This document shows, in pieces, positions 12,201-23,000 of a stretch of DNA of 64,000 nucleotides (position 1 is the first letter of the stretch; the number at the start of each line of letters is the position of its first letter). Location: contig CM067585.1 of the NCBI GenBank assembly GCA_034336665.1, positions 3,591,731 through 3,655,730 of the forward strand, given 5' to 3'. The translations under genes and the position numbers were made by a program. The notes beneath the pieces were generated by a model that saw nothing but the letters and a program-made list of their open reading frames with translations, was not told the origin of the DNA and searched no databases. Source of the DNA: Luscinia megarhynchos. Its lineage: Eukaryota > Chordata > Aves > Passeriformes > Turdidae.

Positions 12201-13969
12201 AGCTTCTGAGAAAAGACAAATAGAAGAACCAGAGAAGTTTTGATGGATGCCTCCAGCTGCATTTTTTAACTTTGCATTTTTTATTTAAAACTCACAAACA
12301 TCTCCTACACTGAGACAACTCTCCATAATCTGAAAGGGTGAGGTAAGGTTGGAATGATGGGGCTGGTGGCAAGAGGGGCTCCTTCAGAATGTCCTGCAGC
12401 TGCAGAAAGCTGAGCATCCCAGCATGAAGGAGTGCTGAGGACCCTGATTGCCCCTGCGCCAAAAAGCCCCACGGTTGGGCATGGAGGGGCACCAGAGCTG
12501 CTGGAATGGTGGAGCAGGTACCTACAGAGTGATTTGCTCGTGTGGCAGTGCCAGTGCTCCTGCTCTGCTCTGTGCATCCACCACCTCCCACCAGCTGGGA
12601 AATGCCTGGCAGGTCCAGCTGGAGGCCAGGTCTGAGCTCAGCCAGCTCGGCTCTATGGACACCAGGCTCTGGCAGCATCTCCTGGCCCCAGGTGTTACCC
12701 CCTCTGAGAAAATGGAGATTTTCCTCTGCCTCAAAGGATGTGATTATTATATCTGACAGACCCCTGAGTGCAGCCAGGCTTAGCTTGTCCTACAGCACAG
12801 CTGCTGTTCTCCAGGGATCTGAACCCTAGTGGTCAGGGCTCTTTGGAGACCAGGAGGTTTCTGTGGCACTAATGTATGCTCAACTTCTCTCCTAAATTCT
12901 GTGTCATGCTACAGAGGAATAAATGAATTCATTAAAGAATTATGCAATTGCAAATGTTTAAAAATACCAAGTACATGCATTTCTGGGAGCCTACACAGCA
13001 CAGCCCTGTGAGGGGCTGGATGGGGATTGGCACATGTTCTCAGGGAAGGGAACAGAAAGCACAGAAAATGCTGCTGGGAATGCAAACTCAGGTGCTCAGT
13101 GCTCTGCACACACTCAGCACAGGCAGGGCACTAAAAATGCAATGAAATCTAAAATACACAGACTAAGCAATTTCATCTTTCCAACAAGTAATATTAATTC
13201 TAGATAATAAATTTGGGATTTTTATCATATGATCCTTGGATGATTTAGAGTACAGCCAGATATATATTAATATTGAATAGTTCCTCTCTCAGGCAACAAA
13301 AGAAGGAGTTCCTTTCAGTGGCTGGAAGCAGTTCCCATGATCTGGGGAAGGAATCATCTCAGTGTGAACTGCTAATATGCCATACTCCATATATAACCTG
13401 ATATCTGCCCTTGCAGTCTACATATGCTAGTGGGAGCTTTAGTATCACTCAGTTCCAAAAAGAATCAAGACTTGGGGAGCAGTTACACATCATGCTGCAC
13501 ATGTCTGGGCTCCCATGAGCCGCACACCCCATGTCCCTGCACACCCTGGCTCAGTGCACGCCCCTGCAGCAGCCTCAGCTTTGTACTGATGTGCCATTCT
13601 CCAGCCCCCTGCCTGGAGAATACATTACACCGCTTTAATTCCAGAATTTCTTCATAATATTAAATGATAAGAATTTTTTTGTGGAGTTCTGACAAAGCGT
13701 CAAAATCCAGTTGCAAATGCTCTGCTGTTTATTGATAGCTCCATAATACAGGGGAGGTAGGATGCCAGACAGCTGCATTTCCTGGCATTTAAAAAGAATT
13801 CACTGTAATGTATTGTAATGCATTAGCATAATAATTGGTAAGCATTCGCAGATGAATAGTTTACTGACTGATAGATTTTGTACAGAAACTGTGAAGGTTA
13901 CATGGAGGGTGAAAACATTTCACTGTGTCAATGAACATACTTAATTTTTCTGGAAGTGCTATTTAAATT
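9205..13969. other. unassigned non-coding DNA
   Basis: No supported genes or recognisable repeats. A 128-codon open frame at 9625-10011 has no splice or family support. The segment 12040-12300 is AT-rich, and 13795-13970 is AT-rich with several ATTA cores. Confidence 0.45.
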
Positions 13970-14180
13970 GTGCGGCGCTGGGACATTAGCATAACAAAGA
14001 CACAAGGCTCGAGTTTGTGCCGTAATGGGGAACACTGCCCTGCCGGCTCCGGCAGGTGACCCGTGAAAGATGGGGCTGGGAGTCCTCCCAAACCTGGCCA
14101 CCGACACGGGCAGAGCCCTGCGCGGCTGCAGCTGCGACTCCTCCCGTCCTTGATCTTGTCCCTCTGTCCCTGCGCGGGTC
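13970..14180. other. CpG-enriched patch
   Basis: About 15 CpG dinucleotides fall in about 210 bp, while the flanking DNA has almost none. The patch abuts a long polypyrimidine array. It may be a small CpG island or promoter remnant. No exon, TATA or initiator can be assigned. Confidence 0.4.
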
Positions 14181-14665
14181 CTCTGCTATCCTTGCTCTTG
14201 TCCCTCCTGTCCCTGCCCTTCTTCCTCCTGGTCTTAATCTTCTCCCTCCTGTCCCTGCCTTTCTCCCTACATTCCCTGCATTTCTTCTCCCTCCTGTCCC
14301 TGCATTTCTTCTCCCTCGTGTCCTTGCTCTTCTCCCTCGTGTCCCTGAGCGGATCCTCTGCTGTCCCTACCCTTCTCTCTCCTGTCCCCGCCCTTCTCCC
14401 TCCTGGCCCTGCGCAGGTCCTCTCCTGTCCCTGAATTTCTCCTTCCAGTCCCTGCCCCTTTCCCTCCTGTCCCCGCACTTTTCCCCCTTCCTTGCCCATC
14501 TCCCTCCTGTCCCCGCCCATCTCCCTCCTGTCCCTGCCCTTCCTCCTCCTGTCCCTGCCCCTGCCCCTGCCCCTCCTGTCCCAGCCCTTCTCTCTCTGGT
14601 CCCAGCTCTTTTCCCTCCCTTCCCTGCACTTGTCCCTCCCGTCCCTACGTGGTTCCCCTCCTCGC
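14150..14665. repeat. polypyrimidine minisatellite (21/24-bp units)
   Basis: The + strand is almost entirely C and T, built on CTCCCTCCTGTCCCTGCCCTT with 21-bp and 24-bp variants. Period lengths divisible by 3 keep frames open on both strands, giving basic repeat peptides on the - strand and proline/leucine-rich ones on the + strand. These are not credible proteins. The strand asymmetry continues for about 500 bp. Confidence 0.9.
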
Positions 14666-14724
14666 CAGCTCTGCTCTCCCTGGTGACAGAGTTTGGATCC
14701 TCTGGTTCGCTCCAAGTCTGATGA

Positions 14725-15120
14725 GCAGCGCCTGAGGTATCTGGGGGGGACTCAGCCTGGAGAAAAAGAGGTTCAAGGGGGACCTTCTGGCTCTCAAAAA
14801 CTTCTTGGCAGGAGGGGACAGCCAGGTGGGGATCAGCCTCTTCTCCCGGGGGACAAGGGACAGGCCAAGTGGAAATGGCCTCAAGGTCCTCCAAAGGAGA
14901 GTCAGACTGGACATCAGGAAGAATTTCTTCGTGGAAAGGGTGATCAAACATTAAAAGGCACTTCCCAGGGGAGTTTGGAGTCCCCATCCCTGGAGATGTC
15001 CAAGAAATGATGGGACGTGACACTCGATGCTCTGGGCTGGCAACAAAGTGAGGACAGGGCACAGCTTGGACTAGACACTCTTGGAGAGCTTTTCCAGCCT
15101 CTGTGATCCTGGGATTCTGT
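14725..15120 (+). mobile_element. CR1 LINE 3' end, truncated
   Basis: It carries CR1 landmarks in order: GGACTCAGCCTGGAGAAAA, agactggacatcaggaagaatttc, ggagtccccatccctggag, gctttttccag-like and ctgtgatcctgggattctgt. It is 5'-truncated and non-coding, and adjoins the polypyrimidine array. Confidence 0.9.
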
Positions 15121-15517
15121 ACTGGCACCTGGCAGTGGGCTGGGCAGTGTTCTGTGCTTGGTGGCAACCCCTGCTCCTGACCCTGTGGGACACCACAGCT
15201 CCTGCCCTGTATCCCCAGAGCCACTAACACCTCTCTCCAGAGCTGAGATGAGGAGCCCTAGAGCTCACCTGTGGGCAGGTGCAGGACCAAGCTGAGCAAC
15301 ACCAGGAGGGTTTGAGCTCAGGGGAAGAGGAAAGATGCAGAGAAGCAGCTTTTAAACACACATGAAGTGCTTTGTTTGTGTCTGTGCTGCTCCTGTAAGG
15401 GAACAGGCACCTGCTAATGGACAAAACATCATCTCAGACTGGCAGATCTTGAAATTCTTGCACTAATCCCAAGTTTTCTCTGGGTCTTCTGAGGTCTTGG
15501 GCATGAACAGACCTCAC
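15121..15517. other. unassigned non-coding DNA
   Basis: This lies between the CR1 tail and the candidate - strand exon. No feature is supported. Confidence 0.5.
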
Positions 15518-15613
15518 CTGGGTCCCCTGGAGAAATATTCTGAATAATTCACAGTCTTTGGCTGCTGCCTCAGTCTCTTCCCTGTTGTACCACAGAATAT
15601 CACAGTGACAACT
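15518..15613 (-). CDS. candidate exon, unrecognised antisense gene
   Basis: On the - strand a 96-bp segment follows the acceptor TTATTGCAG and ends CCAG before the donor GTGAGG. Two frames are open through it, one giving a peptide with LWYNREETEAAAK and the other with GTTGKRLRQQPK. The first frame would join in phase with the candidate exon at 15891-16008. I do not recognise a family. Splice signals are good, but coding status is unproven, and a pseudogene remnant is equally possible. Confidence 0.25.
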
Positions 15614-15890
15614 CTGCAATAACTCAGAGAAAACCAAAAAGCTAATTGGAAGAGATAGAGCTGGATTTTTTGGACAGAAAGTTTATGGAAAACATTTAAA
15701 ATCAGATTTTCACTTGCCATTGTATATGTTAATCCCACTGGCATCTAGAATAAATTGGGGAAAACAGATGTGAAGAAGAATGAGATATTCCAGCATGGGA
15801 GAAGACAAAGATTTCATCTCCACTGGCAGGTGGTGGGATATCAGACACACGTACAGACCTTGCCTGCTGGGGGATCCCAAACTGCTTTAC

Positions 15891-16008
15891 CACACAGGTA
15901 ATGATCATCTCCAGAGCAGGGATTTTCTTAAAATCAAAGCGAACTTTTTGTCCAGGTGATAAACCCAAAAAATCTTCTTCATCATAACCAACTGACCTGT
16001 AGTTTCTA
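15891..16008 (-). CDS. candidate exon, unrecognised antisense gene
   Basis: On the - strand a 118-bp segment follows TTTGTTTCTAG and precedes a GTAAAG donor. One frame runs through it and beyond, with natural-looking peptide features including YDEEDFLGL and QKVRFDFKKIPA. The frame stays open past the donor to a stop at 15729, so this may instead be a longer exon. The family is not recognised. It lies upstream, in - strand order, of the candidate at 15518-15613, with which it is phase-compatible. Confidence 0.27.
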
Positions 16009-16799
16009 CTAGAAACAAACAGATTTTTAGTGTTAGGATTTCATCTGAAAGCCTCGTGGACAGGGACAGTTGTACAGGTACATCATGAACTGTGCTACAG
16101 TTCAGTTAATTTCTTCCAGAAATGATGGAAGGATGAATCAAACCTTATTTATAGGAATCCTTTATCTTAACATTTGTGGCTTTTGTTTTTCCTTCCTGGG
16201 AAGTTCCTGTGGCATAAGGGGAGAAGCTGCAAACAGGATTTATACTTAAATTCAACATTTGTCATCAACAAATGTAGATTTTTAAAACCACTTTAAAACA
16301 TGAAACACATGGGATATAAATAATGGATTAAGAAAATCATCCTAGAGGTAAGAATATGTAATTTCTAGAAGAGGTTCTTTTTTTTAAGAACAGGAATATT
16401 TAGGATTTTGGAGAAAGAAAGGCTCTGATGAGGAGTCTACAGACAGACAGCTGCATCCCAACCAGACCCTTCCATGTCTTCACTTGAAAAAGGCATATTA
16501 AACAATTAAATAAATTCCTCCTGGTATTTTAACTGTGAATCTTCTTCTTGATGAGGCTGTACACAAACATGACCTGTTCAACTACCTGAGTCTAACTGGA
16601 AATAAGGAAATGAAAATGCAGTTTATAGTAACAGATTTCTTCTGATTTTACAGCTGCAATGTGTTTCATTAACACTTCTGCAGCAATTTGCACTATTAGG
16701 GACACATTTGCTTCCAGGAAGATGAGAGAAAGTGCAGCAGTGTGGAATGTAAGGATGGAGTCACCACCACTGAGTCCCACGGGAGCTGTGGATGGAGGT
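16009..16799. other. unassigned, with one protein-like - strand frame
   Basis: Mostly AT-rich non-coding DNA. On the - strand, 16592-16780 holds an open frame with segments such as VQIAAEVLMKHIAAVKSEE that look less random than average. No convincing donor is seen. Confidence 0.35.
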
Positions 16800-17241
16800 C
16801 TCTTGCAGGCATAATATTTTTTTATTTTTCATCTATTTGTAACCCTGCAATTCTTCAGTGCATAACTCTAAACTCCATATCCAGTGTGAGCTGCTGCTCT
16901 CCCATTTTGGGCAGACACAACAATTCCCTTCCAGGCTGGGAATCAAGAACACCTCACTGCCTCAGGCCCTGAGAGATGGAAACAAAAGTGAGTTGGGGGG
17001 AGCAAACTTGGGGTGAATGACTTCATGACCTGGAGCTGGAATTGGAAGATTAACCCCCAATATGCAAATTGACCAAATTTATAAAAGTGTGAAAACCTGT
17101 GACCCATTGTCCATTTTGGGTGTAGCCCCTGGGGGGTTTGTTTGCCCTTAATGCACCTGAGGCCCTTCAATAAATAGAACTGCTTTTAATTCCCTTAATT
17201 TTGTCTGCCCTCTGTTTTTAGATAGCCCAAATAAAGCATCA
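16800..17241 (+). mobile_element. solo LTR, recurrent ~430-bp family, copy 2
   Basis: Same family as 8747-9204, in + orientation: CTCTAAACTCCATATCCAG, CTCCCATTTTGGGCAGACAC, TTTATAAAAGTGTGAAAACC (TATA-like), TTGTCCATTTTGGG, then an AATAAATAG signal and an end at AAAGCATCACCTCAGCATCA. The 5' end is degraded, so the start is approximate. No internal sequence or partner LTR is seen. Confidence 0.8.
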
Positions 17242-18826
17242 CCTCAGCATCACCAAACAGGGCAAGAACCCCACAAAACAGGCTTGACACATCCAGCCTG
17301 GTATGGGAGGGAGGTGGCAGTGGGTCCCATAGTCACACACCTCAGGACAGAGTTTTTTGGGACAACATTTCTAGAGGTGTGTCAAAAATTACACTGAAGG
17401 GAAATAATTTTTTTTCATTCTTTCTTCCACATTTTCTGTATCTGTAGTATAACATTGTCACTCCTTCATGTTTCTTAATAATTTCACTAAATTTTTTGAT
17501 GTGAGGGAAGAAGAGAAAACACTTTCCTGAAAATATTCCAGAGGAGCATTGCTCTGAATCACATTTCTCAAAAGACCCAACTCTGCTGTGCACTACCAAA
17601 GGAATTTCAGGTCTTTGTGCTCAGTAAAGATTTCCAAGGAGTTCAAAACCCAGTAGAAACAGGGCCAGGATCTTTTGGGCTGTTTGGTGCTGCTGTCTCG
17701 CCCTTGGCCCTGCCTGTGGCATTAAGTGATGCAATATAAATAATTATACTTAAAGCTGCTCATCACATTTTAAAAGAAATAATATTGTGAGAAGATTTGT
17801 AACTGAAACACTCTCTTATTCCTGAAAATAGCTTCCAGTGAAGGAATGAAGTTCGCTCACTGGGAAGGGAAATGATGGAAGCGACTGGAGCTCTCCCAGT
17901 CTATGTTTGCTGAGGCTCTGGGGGGAACTGGGGCTTTCCCAAGGGGCAGGAGATCTTACAGTTTGCTTTAGAATAGCTATAAAATGGCATTTTTTAGCTG
18001 AGGACTGGCTTTGGAGCAGGGCTTGATGGCAAATGGAAAAGGAACAAAAGCACAGGGCCAAAGGGAATCTCAGGATGGCTCAGGATGTGTTAAGGGACTG
18101 CAACTCCTGAGGGAAAAACACATCCTGACACCAAACACCCATTAAATTTTACTTCTGCTTCTTTAAAGGAAATCTATTATTTATTCCTGTTCAGATATAT
18201 TTAATAATTAGCTGAAAAGAAAGCTAGCAGCAGATGGAGACATTCCTGGGGACAATTTCAGTGCTGAATGTTTCATGATGTATAAATGTAACTTGCAGCC
18301 CTTTGCTTCAAACAGATGGGGGTTGCAGAAAATGTGGGAGGTGGCAATACATTTTTTTTAAATACTGTTTGTTTAGCAAATAAATTGGACTTTATTAAAA
18401 CCACAAATTTTTAAGACGTCCTGAGGAGCAAGTTAAAATCCGTGTTAACATCTTGGTGTTTTACACCAGATGAAAGCAGATCATTCCCAGGAATGAAAAT
18501 GATTCTAATCCCTGGATAATGCAGACAAAATCCTGAGTGCAGCTGTGAGTGGGTTTGCCTATGACAGCAGCACTTCCTCCTCGCAGGAAATCCCTGCAAT
18601 TTCAGGAGAGCTGGCACTTCTTCTAATTTTAAACACACAGCTCATGATATTTTGCATTCAGATGAAGACCCCTGGTGGGGCGGTCTTTGCTCCAGGCTGG
18701 ACTCATCATTCCTGAACAGAAAATACAATTCCAATAATTTTTTATTAGAGGAGGGCGGACCTTGCACAATCAAGCCCCAGTAAAGATGTACGAATGGTCC
18801 CCAAATCGAGGAAAAACCCACAGTTT
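17242..18826. other. unassigned, partly AT-rich DNA
   Basis: No recognisable repeat. - strand open frames at 17342-17599 and 18411-18638 are modest in length and of unknown meaning. They belong to the cluster discussed for 15.5-19.05 kb. Confidence 0.4.
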
Positions 18827-19050
18827 TCAGTCCATTGCTTCAAAGTTACTGGGGAATGATATGAAGAGGGAGCTTAGCTTCTTACTATCTCCCCTTTGCA
18901 GTTTTTTATGAAAATACATGCCTTCTCTCTCAAAATTTAACTGTTTAACTTTCCCTATTGCATTAAAAATCCCCTCAATTTTGAATTTTTGACGTTTGAA
19001 TTCTGTCAATGTTGCAAACATAATTTGCCAAAGCCACTGATGGTCTGTAA
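18827..19050 (-). CDS. candidate coding segment, unrecognised antisense gene
   Basis: On the - strand, after a CCCTCTGCAG acceptor at 19051-19056, a 74-codon frame runs to TGA at 18827. A GTAAGA donor at 18881-18885 could end an exon at 18886. The segment is AT-rich, where chance frames are usually short, yet gives a lysine-rich, natural-looking peptide with QWLWQIMFATLTEF and KFKIEGIFNAIGKVKQL. The phase at the optional donor does not match the candidate exon at 15891-16008 directly, so an exon would be missing between them or the model is wrong. The family is not recognised. Confidence 0.25.
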
Positions 19051-19566
19051 CTGCAGAGGGTACAAACAGCCCAGGATCTCTGAGCCCTCCCAGAAGTGGC
19101 ACAGCTGGGGGATGAGAACAGGTCTGGGGATCCTGGGCATTCCAACAGGAACTGTCTAGTGCTGGGAGGAGGGTCTCTGCTCCCTGGCTGCAGACAGACT
19201 CCCTGGGTGGCACTGATTCCTTAGGATTTTAGCCTTTATATCTTTCAAATCCTGTACTGTATTAGTGCATAGCTCTAAATTCCATAAAAGTGTAGTTAAC
19301 TGCCTTCACATTTAGGTCAGACAGAACAATTCCTCCAGGCCTGAGATCCAAAGACCCCCAAAAAAGTGTAAGAAAAAGTGAATTGTGGAGAAGCAAACTG
19401 GGGGTATCTGACTTCATCACCTGAAGCTGTGATTGGAGAATTAACCCCTGATATGTAAATGGACCAACTTATATCTGTCTGAAAAACTCATGGCCACCAT
19501 CCATCATGGGTGTAGCCCCTTGGGGAGTTTTTGTCTGCCCTTAAAGAACTTGAAGGCCCTCCATTT

Positions 19567-19957
19567 TGTATTTTGCTGTTTTGTTTTGTGTTTTGCACTG
19601 AAATAGTTTCTCCCATGGTCTGTTATATGGTTTAACCCTTCCTCCCTCGCCTTTTTCCCCTGGCTGGACCTAACTGGCTGTGATCCAGAGTTCCTCCACC
19701 CCACACCCTAGGTCTGAAATTCCCCAAGTTTCCCTTGCTTGTTCTCTCTTTCCCTGGACCCCTTCAGGAATAAAGCTTGGACTATCCAGGAAGAAGAGCC
19801 TCTTTTGGTCTTTTATCTCATTCCTGCAGGATTCCAAGCCTCCTCCTGGTGCTGAGCTAGCCTAGAACCCAGGGAGGGGGCACAGGGAATCACTGCAGTT
19901 GGCGCCCAACGTGGGGCTTTCACGAAAGTTAGAGAGCCTCACGCGTGGCTGGAGTCT
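19567..19957 (+). mobile_element. ERVK-type LTR + primer-binding site + leader, nested
   Basis: An LTR of about 331 bp (19567-19897) starts TGTATTTTGCTG and ends CACTGCA, with AATAAA at 19769-19774. GT and a primer-binding site follow, then about 40 bp of leader, and the host LTR resumes. CATTT lies directly before 19567 and directly after 19957, consistent with a 5-bp (possibly 6-bp with one mismatch) target duplication. There are no gag, pol or env genes and no second LTR. It is therefore an incomplete element whose right end is not an LTR. Confidence 0.8.
19900..19917 (+). other. retroviral primer-binding site, tRNA-Lys type
   Basis: TGGCGCCCAACGTGGGG starts two bases after the LTR's CA end. 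This is the known complement of the 3' end of a lysine tRNA, used by beta-/ERVK-type retroviruses, and it sets the orientation as +. Confidence 0.88.
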
Positions 19958-20035
19958 CATTTAATAAATATATCTGCTTTTATTCTTTTAACTTTGGCTG
20001 CCCTCTGTTTGTAGGTAAGCCCCAAAAAGGCATCA

Positions 20036-23000
20036 GCAGCATCCTTCCTCAGCATGTGGCAGCGCTGCCAGGCCTGCCCAGGGCATGCCAGTGCCACATG
20101 CCCCACTGGCTGGGGATGAGTTAGTGCCCTCAACACTGAAAACATCCTAGAAAGGCAGAGTGTGGACTCTGGGAAGTCGTTTTGACACTTGGCTGCCCCT
20201 ATATATACTGGTTAATAAATGCCCCCTTGGTAGGAGGAGACAGTATTTCATTGCAAAAGTAAAAAATCATAACGAGGGAAAGTGCTATCTCAGCTTGCTG
20301 CATAAACAGCTCAAATAAGCAATAGGCAGGCATATCATTTGGAACCCAGATTAATAATTTCTGTTCTGAGTGGTGGTAGCTGGCCTGATTTATTGTGGTG
20401 ATGGTGTTACGGCCTCAGACTTTATTGTCCTTTAAATTATACTGCAGTCTATACAGGAGGCAGACAGGGATCTAAATCAAGTGTTATTGCCTGTAAATTT
20501 GGAAACAAATAGTAGTTTTCCCCCCTTTAAATCACTGAGTTTGTGTGTTTTATAAGGTGAACGTTACGACTTTTTATGGGACCGAAGTTTTTGTTTCCCC
20601 ACCTCTCTCTCCTAGAGCACAGAGCCCATCCTCAGCCCTGCCACTGCCTCAATCTCCACTTCCCTGCTCTGAGAGGGGCTGAGCTCTGCACCTTTGGGAT
20701 TTCTGCTCAAGGAGGTGCTTTTCCCCCAGCTCAAAGTCACTCTGGGGTGGCCAGTCAGGTGCTCACCCTGGTTCTCCTCCTGAGAGTGGTGGGGAACCAA
20801 CCTCAGCACCTGTGTATATTGATATTAACACTGATTTTGCATAAAGCAAAGCCACTGGGGGTGCCTGCTGGTAGGATGGGCTCCAGGTGCCTGGGGATGG
20901 AGCAGCCCAGGGAGGAGGTACCTGGGAAGAGGATGGGTGAAGCTGTGCCTCCCCCCAAGCTGTCAGACCACAATTCACTCTCAGGAACTGCTGGCTGCTT
21001 GTGGGTTTGCCACCTCACACCTGGATGTCAGATCAGACTATTTCTGCTGTGCCTTTTGGTACTGCTCAGTGTGTTCACAGTGTCCCTTTCTGTTTGCTCC
21101 CTGGGAGAATGGAGAACAGGGGAAAGGCAAGGACCACCCATGGTAGAGCCACCACAGGGACAGTCACCACTCCAGCACAGGGACAGGGACAGAGAGAGGC
21201 TCCGACAGCAGAAGGACCCTGTCACAGAGGGGCTTTACAAGCCCAGGCAAAAGGCAGCTGTGGCTGTGAACAGCTCCTGGGGCTGTAAATAGCTGAGAGG
21301 AAGAAAGGAGGGACAGGGAAGGAGAGGGAGGGTGGGAGCATTGTGATGCAGATGGAGGGAAGAGTGGCTGGAGTGTGGTTACCAAGGGACAGCATATGGC
21401 ACGTTACAAACCCCTCCTCCTTCAGGCTTCCCAAAGCACAGCATTCCGGCTCAGCTCAGCACAGAGGGTACTGGGCAGATCCCTCCTCACTCAGCCAGGG
21501 ACTGAGGGCTCTCTGCTCTGTCCTGCATGGCAGGAACCTGGACAGCTACAGGGAAAAGACAGGGCAGGGACACTTGGAGTCCCCAGCCTGTGGTTAGAGC
21601 CATGGGCAGAGGATTCAGAGCATTTCACACATCAGCTATGGTTGTGATGCTGTTTGCAGACCTGGTGATGATGTATTGGCCTGCCCTCCTCTCAGGCAAG
21701 AAGAAAAATGGGGTAGGCAAAATGTTTCTGTATCTGTAGGCTTGGAACAAATCACTTTTATGTTACCAGAGCAGCTGTAACCATTAGGGAATCCTGGTGG
21801 CCTGAAAGAGCTGCTAAAGGAAATCATCCTGAGCTCCTGTGACACTCAGTGGAGATGCTAGGTGTGACCATGGGCCAGCTGGGGCACTGGGGACCCTATG
21901 GCCATCCTGTGAGGTCACTGCCAGGCACTGGCACTGCTGAGACAGGAAACAAGGGGAGAATCCTCCCTTTCCCAGTGCACTGGTTCCATTAACAAACAGA
22001 TTTGTAGTAAGGCCTCTCCTGTTCAGCACAGCATAAGCCAAAGCCTTGCATGTAAATAAACATGAGAAAAGACTTTCCTGCCACATCTGCGTATTTTAGT
22101 TGAGCAAAGGTCTGAGTTACACATGAATGAAATGGCCTTAAACTGCAAAATCCTGCTCAGTGACCTTTCCTGATCTCTTCAGTGCTCAGTGCCCTCATGG
22201 AAGAGAAACAGTTGTACCTTTACATGTAAGGTTTCTGAGACTTCTCCTGGTATTCATTGCTCCTGCCATACTTTCAGGCAATTCAGCATCTTCTCACCCA
22301 TGCTGTGCTTTAGCAGAGAAGCAGCTCCAGAGAGCTGAGCAGCCCCCATGAGTTGAGCCACACGCAGAGGCAGCACAGGCAGTTGGCCTCACTAGTCTGT
22401 GTTCTGAAGTAGAGATTTGTACTCAAGAGCTGCAAAAAAGGTGTAAGATTCCACCTTTCCAAGCTGTCAGTGCCCTACCATGTCCTTACACAGGTAAAAA
22501 CAATGCTAAGAAGCCCCAGCTTGGATGAGGCAGCCTGTGCCTCACCTCCCCTCATCTGCCTCTTTGGTCAGGCTCTCAGAACGATGACACAGACACTATC
22601 GAGGCTGAACTTGAAATGACAGCCAACTTTGGAGCCCCTGCCTTTTGAGTGGGCTCATAAATTCAGCATCTCATGATTTACTTTTTTCCTTTTGAGATCT
22701 CTAAAAAGCAGAGTGTGCTGTGCCCCAGCGGGGCACTGGCACTAGAATGGTGCCATTGTGAGAGCAATGTCCCCTGGCTCCTATTTTTAAACAACCTCCT
22801 GGAGTCCCTCTGCCCACGTTCTGGTGAAAGCACTCCACAGCTTAACAGGTTTGACATTTTCATTTCTGTTTTCCTTGAAATCCTTAACATCATCTGATTG
22901 AGCATTACAGCTTGTTTGCATCCTGTTGCCTGCGAGTATCTATCACAAGCCCTCGCACTGGAAGCACGAGGCATGAGGCTGTGCAGAGATGTCCTGATGA

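Larger units (their letters stand above)
19214..20035 (+). mobile_element. solo LTR, recurrent ~430-bp family, copy 3, split by a younger insertion
   Basis: It begins TGATTCCTTAGGATTTTAGCC and ends CCCCAAAAAGGCATCA. Its body matches the other copies: gacagaacaattcct, aattaacccctgatatg, catgggtgtagcccc, then ATTTAATAAATATATCTGC. The block is about 820 bp because a second element occupies 19567-19957. Without that insertion it would be about 430 bp like its relatives. Confidence 0.85.

Noticed and set aside
13963..14721. 250-codon (-) and 221-codon (+) open frames
   Set aside because: They are low-complexity products of the polypyrimidine array.
20576..21292. 238-codon + strand open frame
   Set aside because: The peptide is low in structure signals and contains chance-like stretches. 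No family match.
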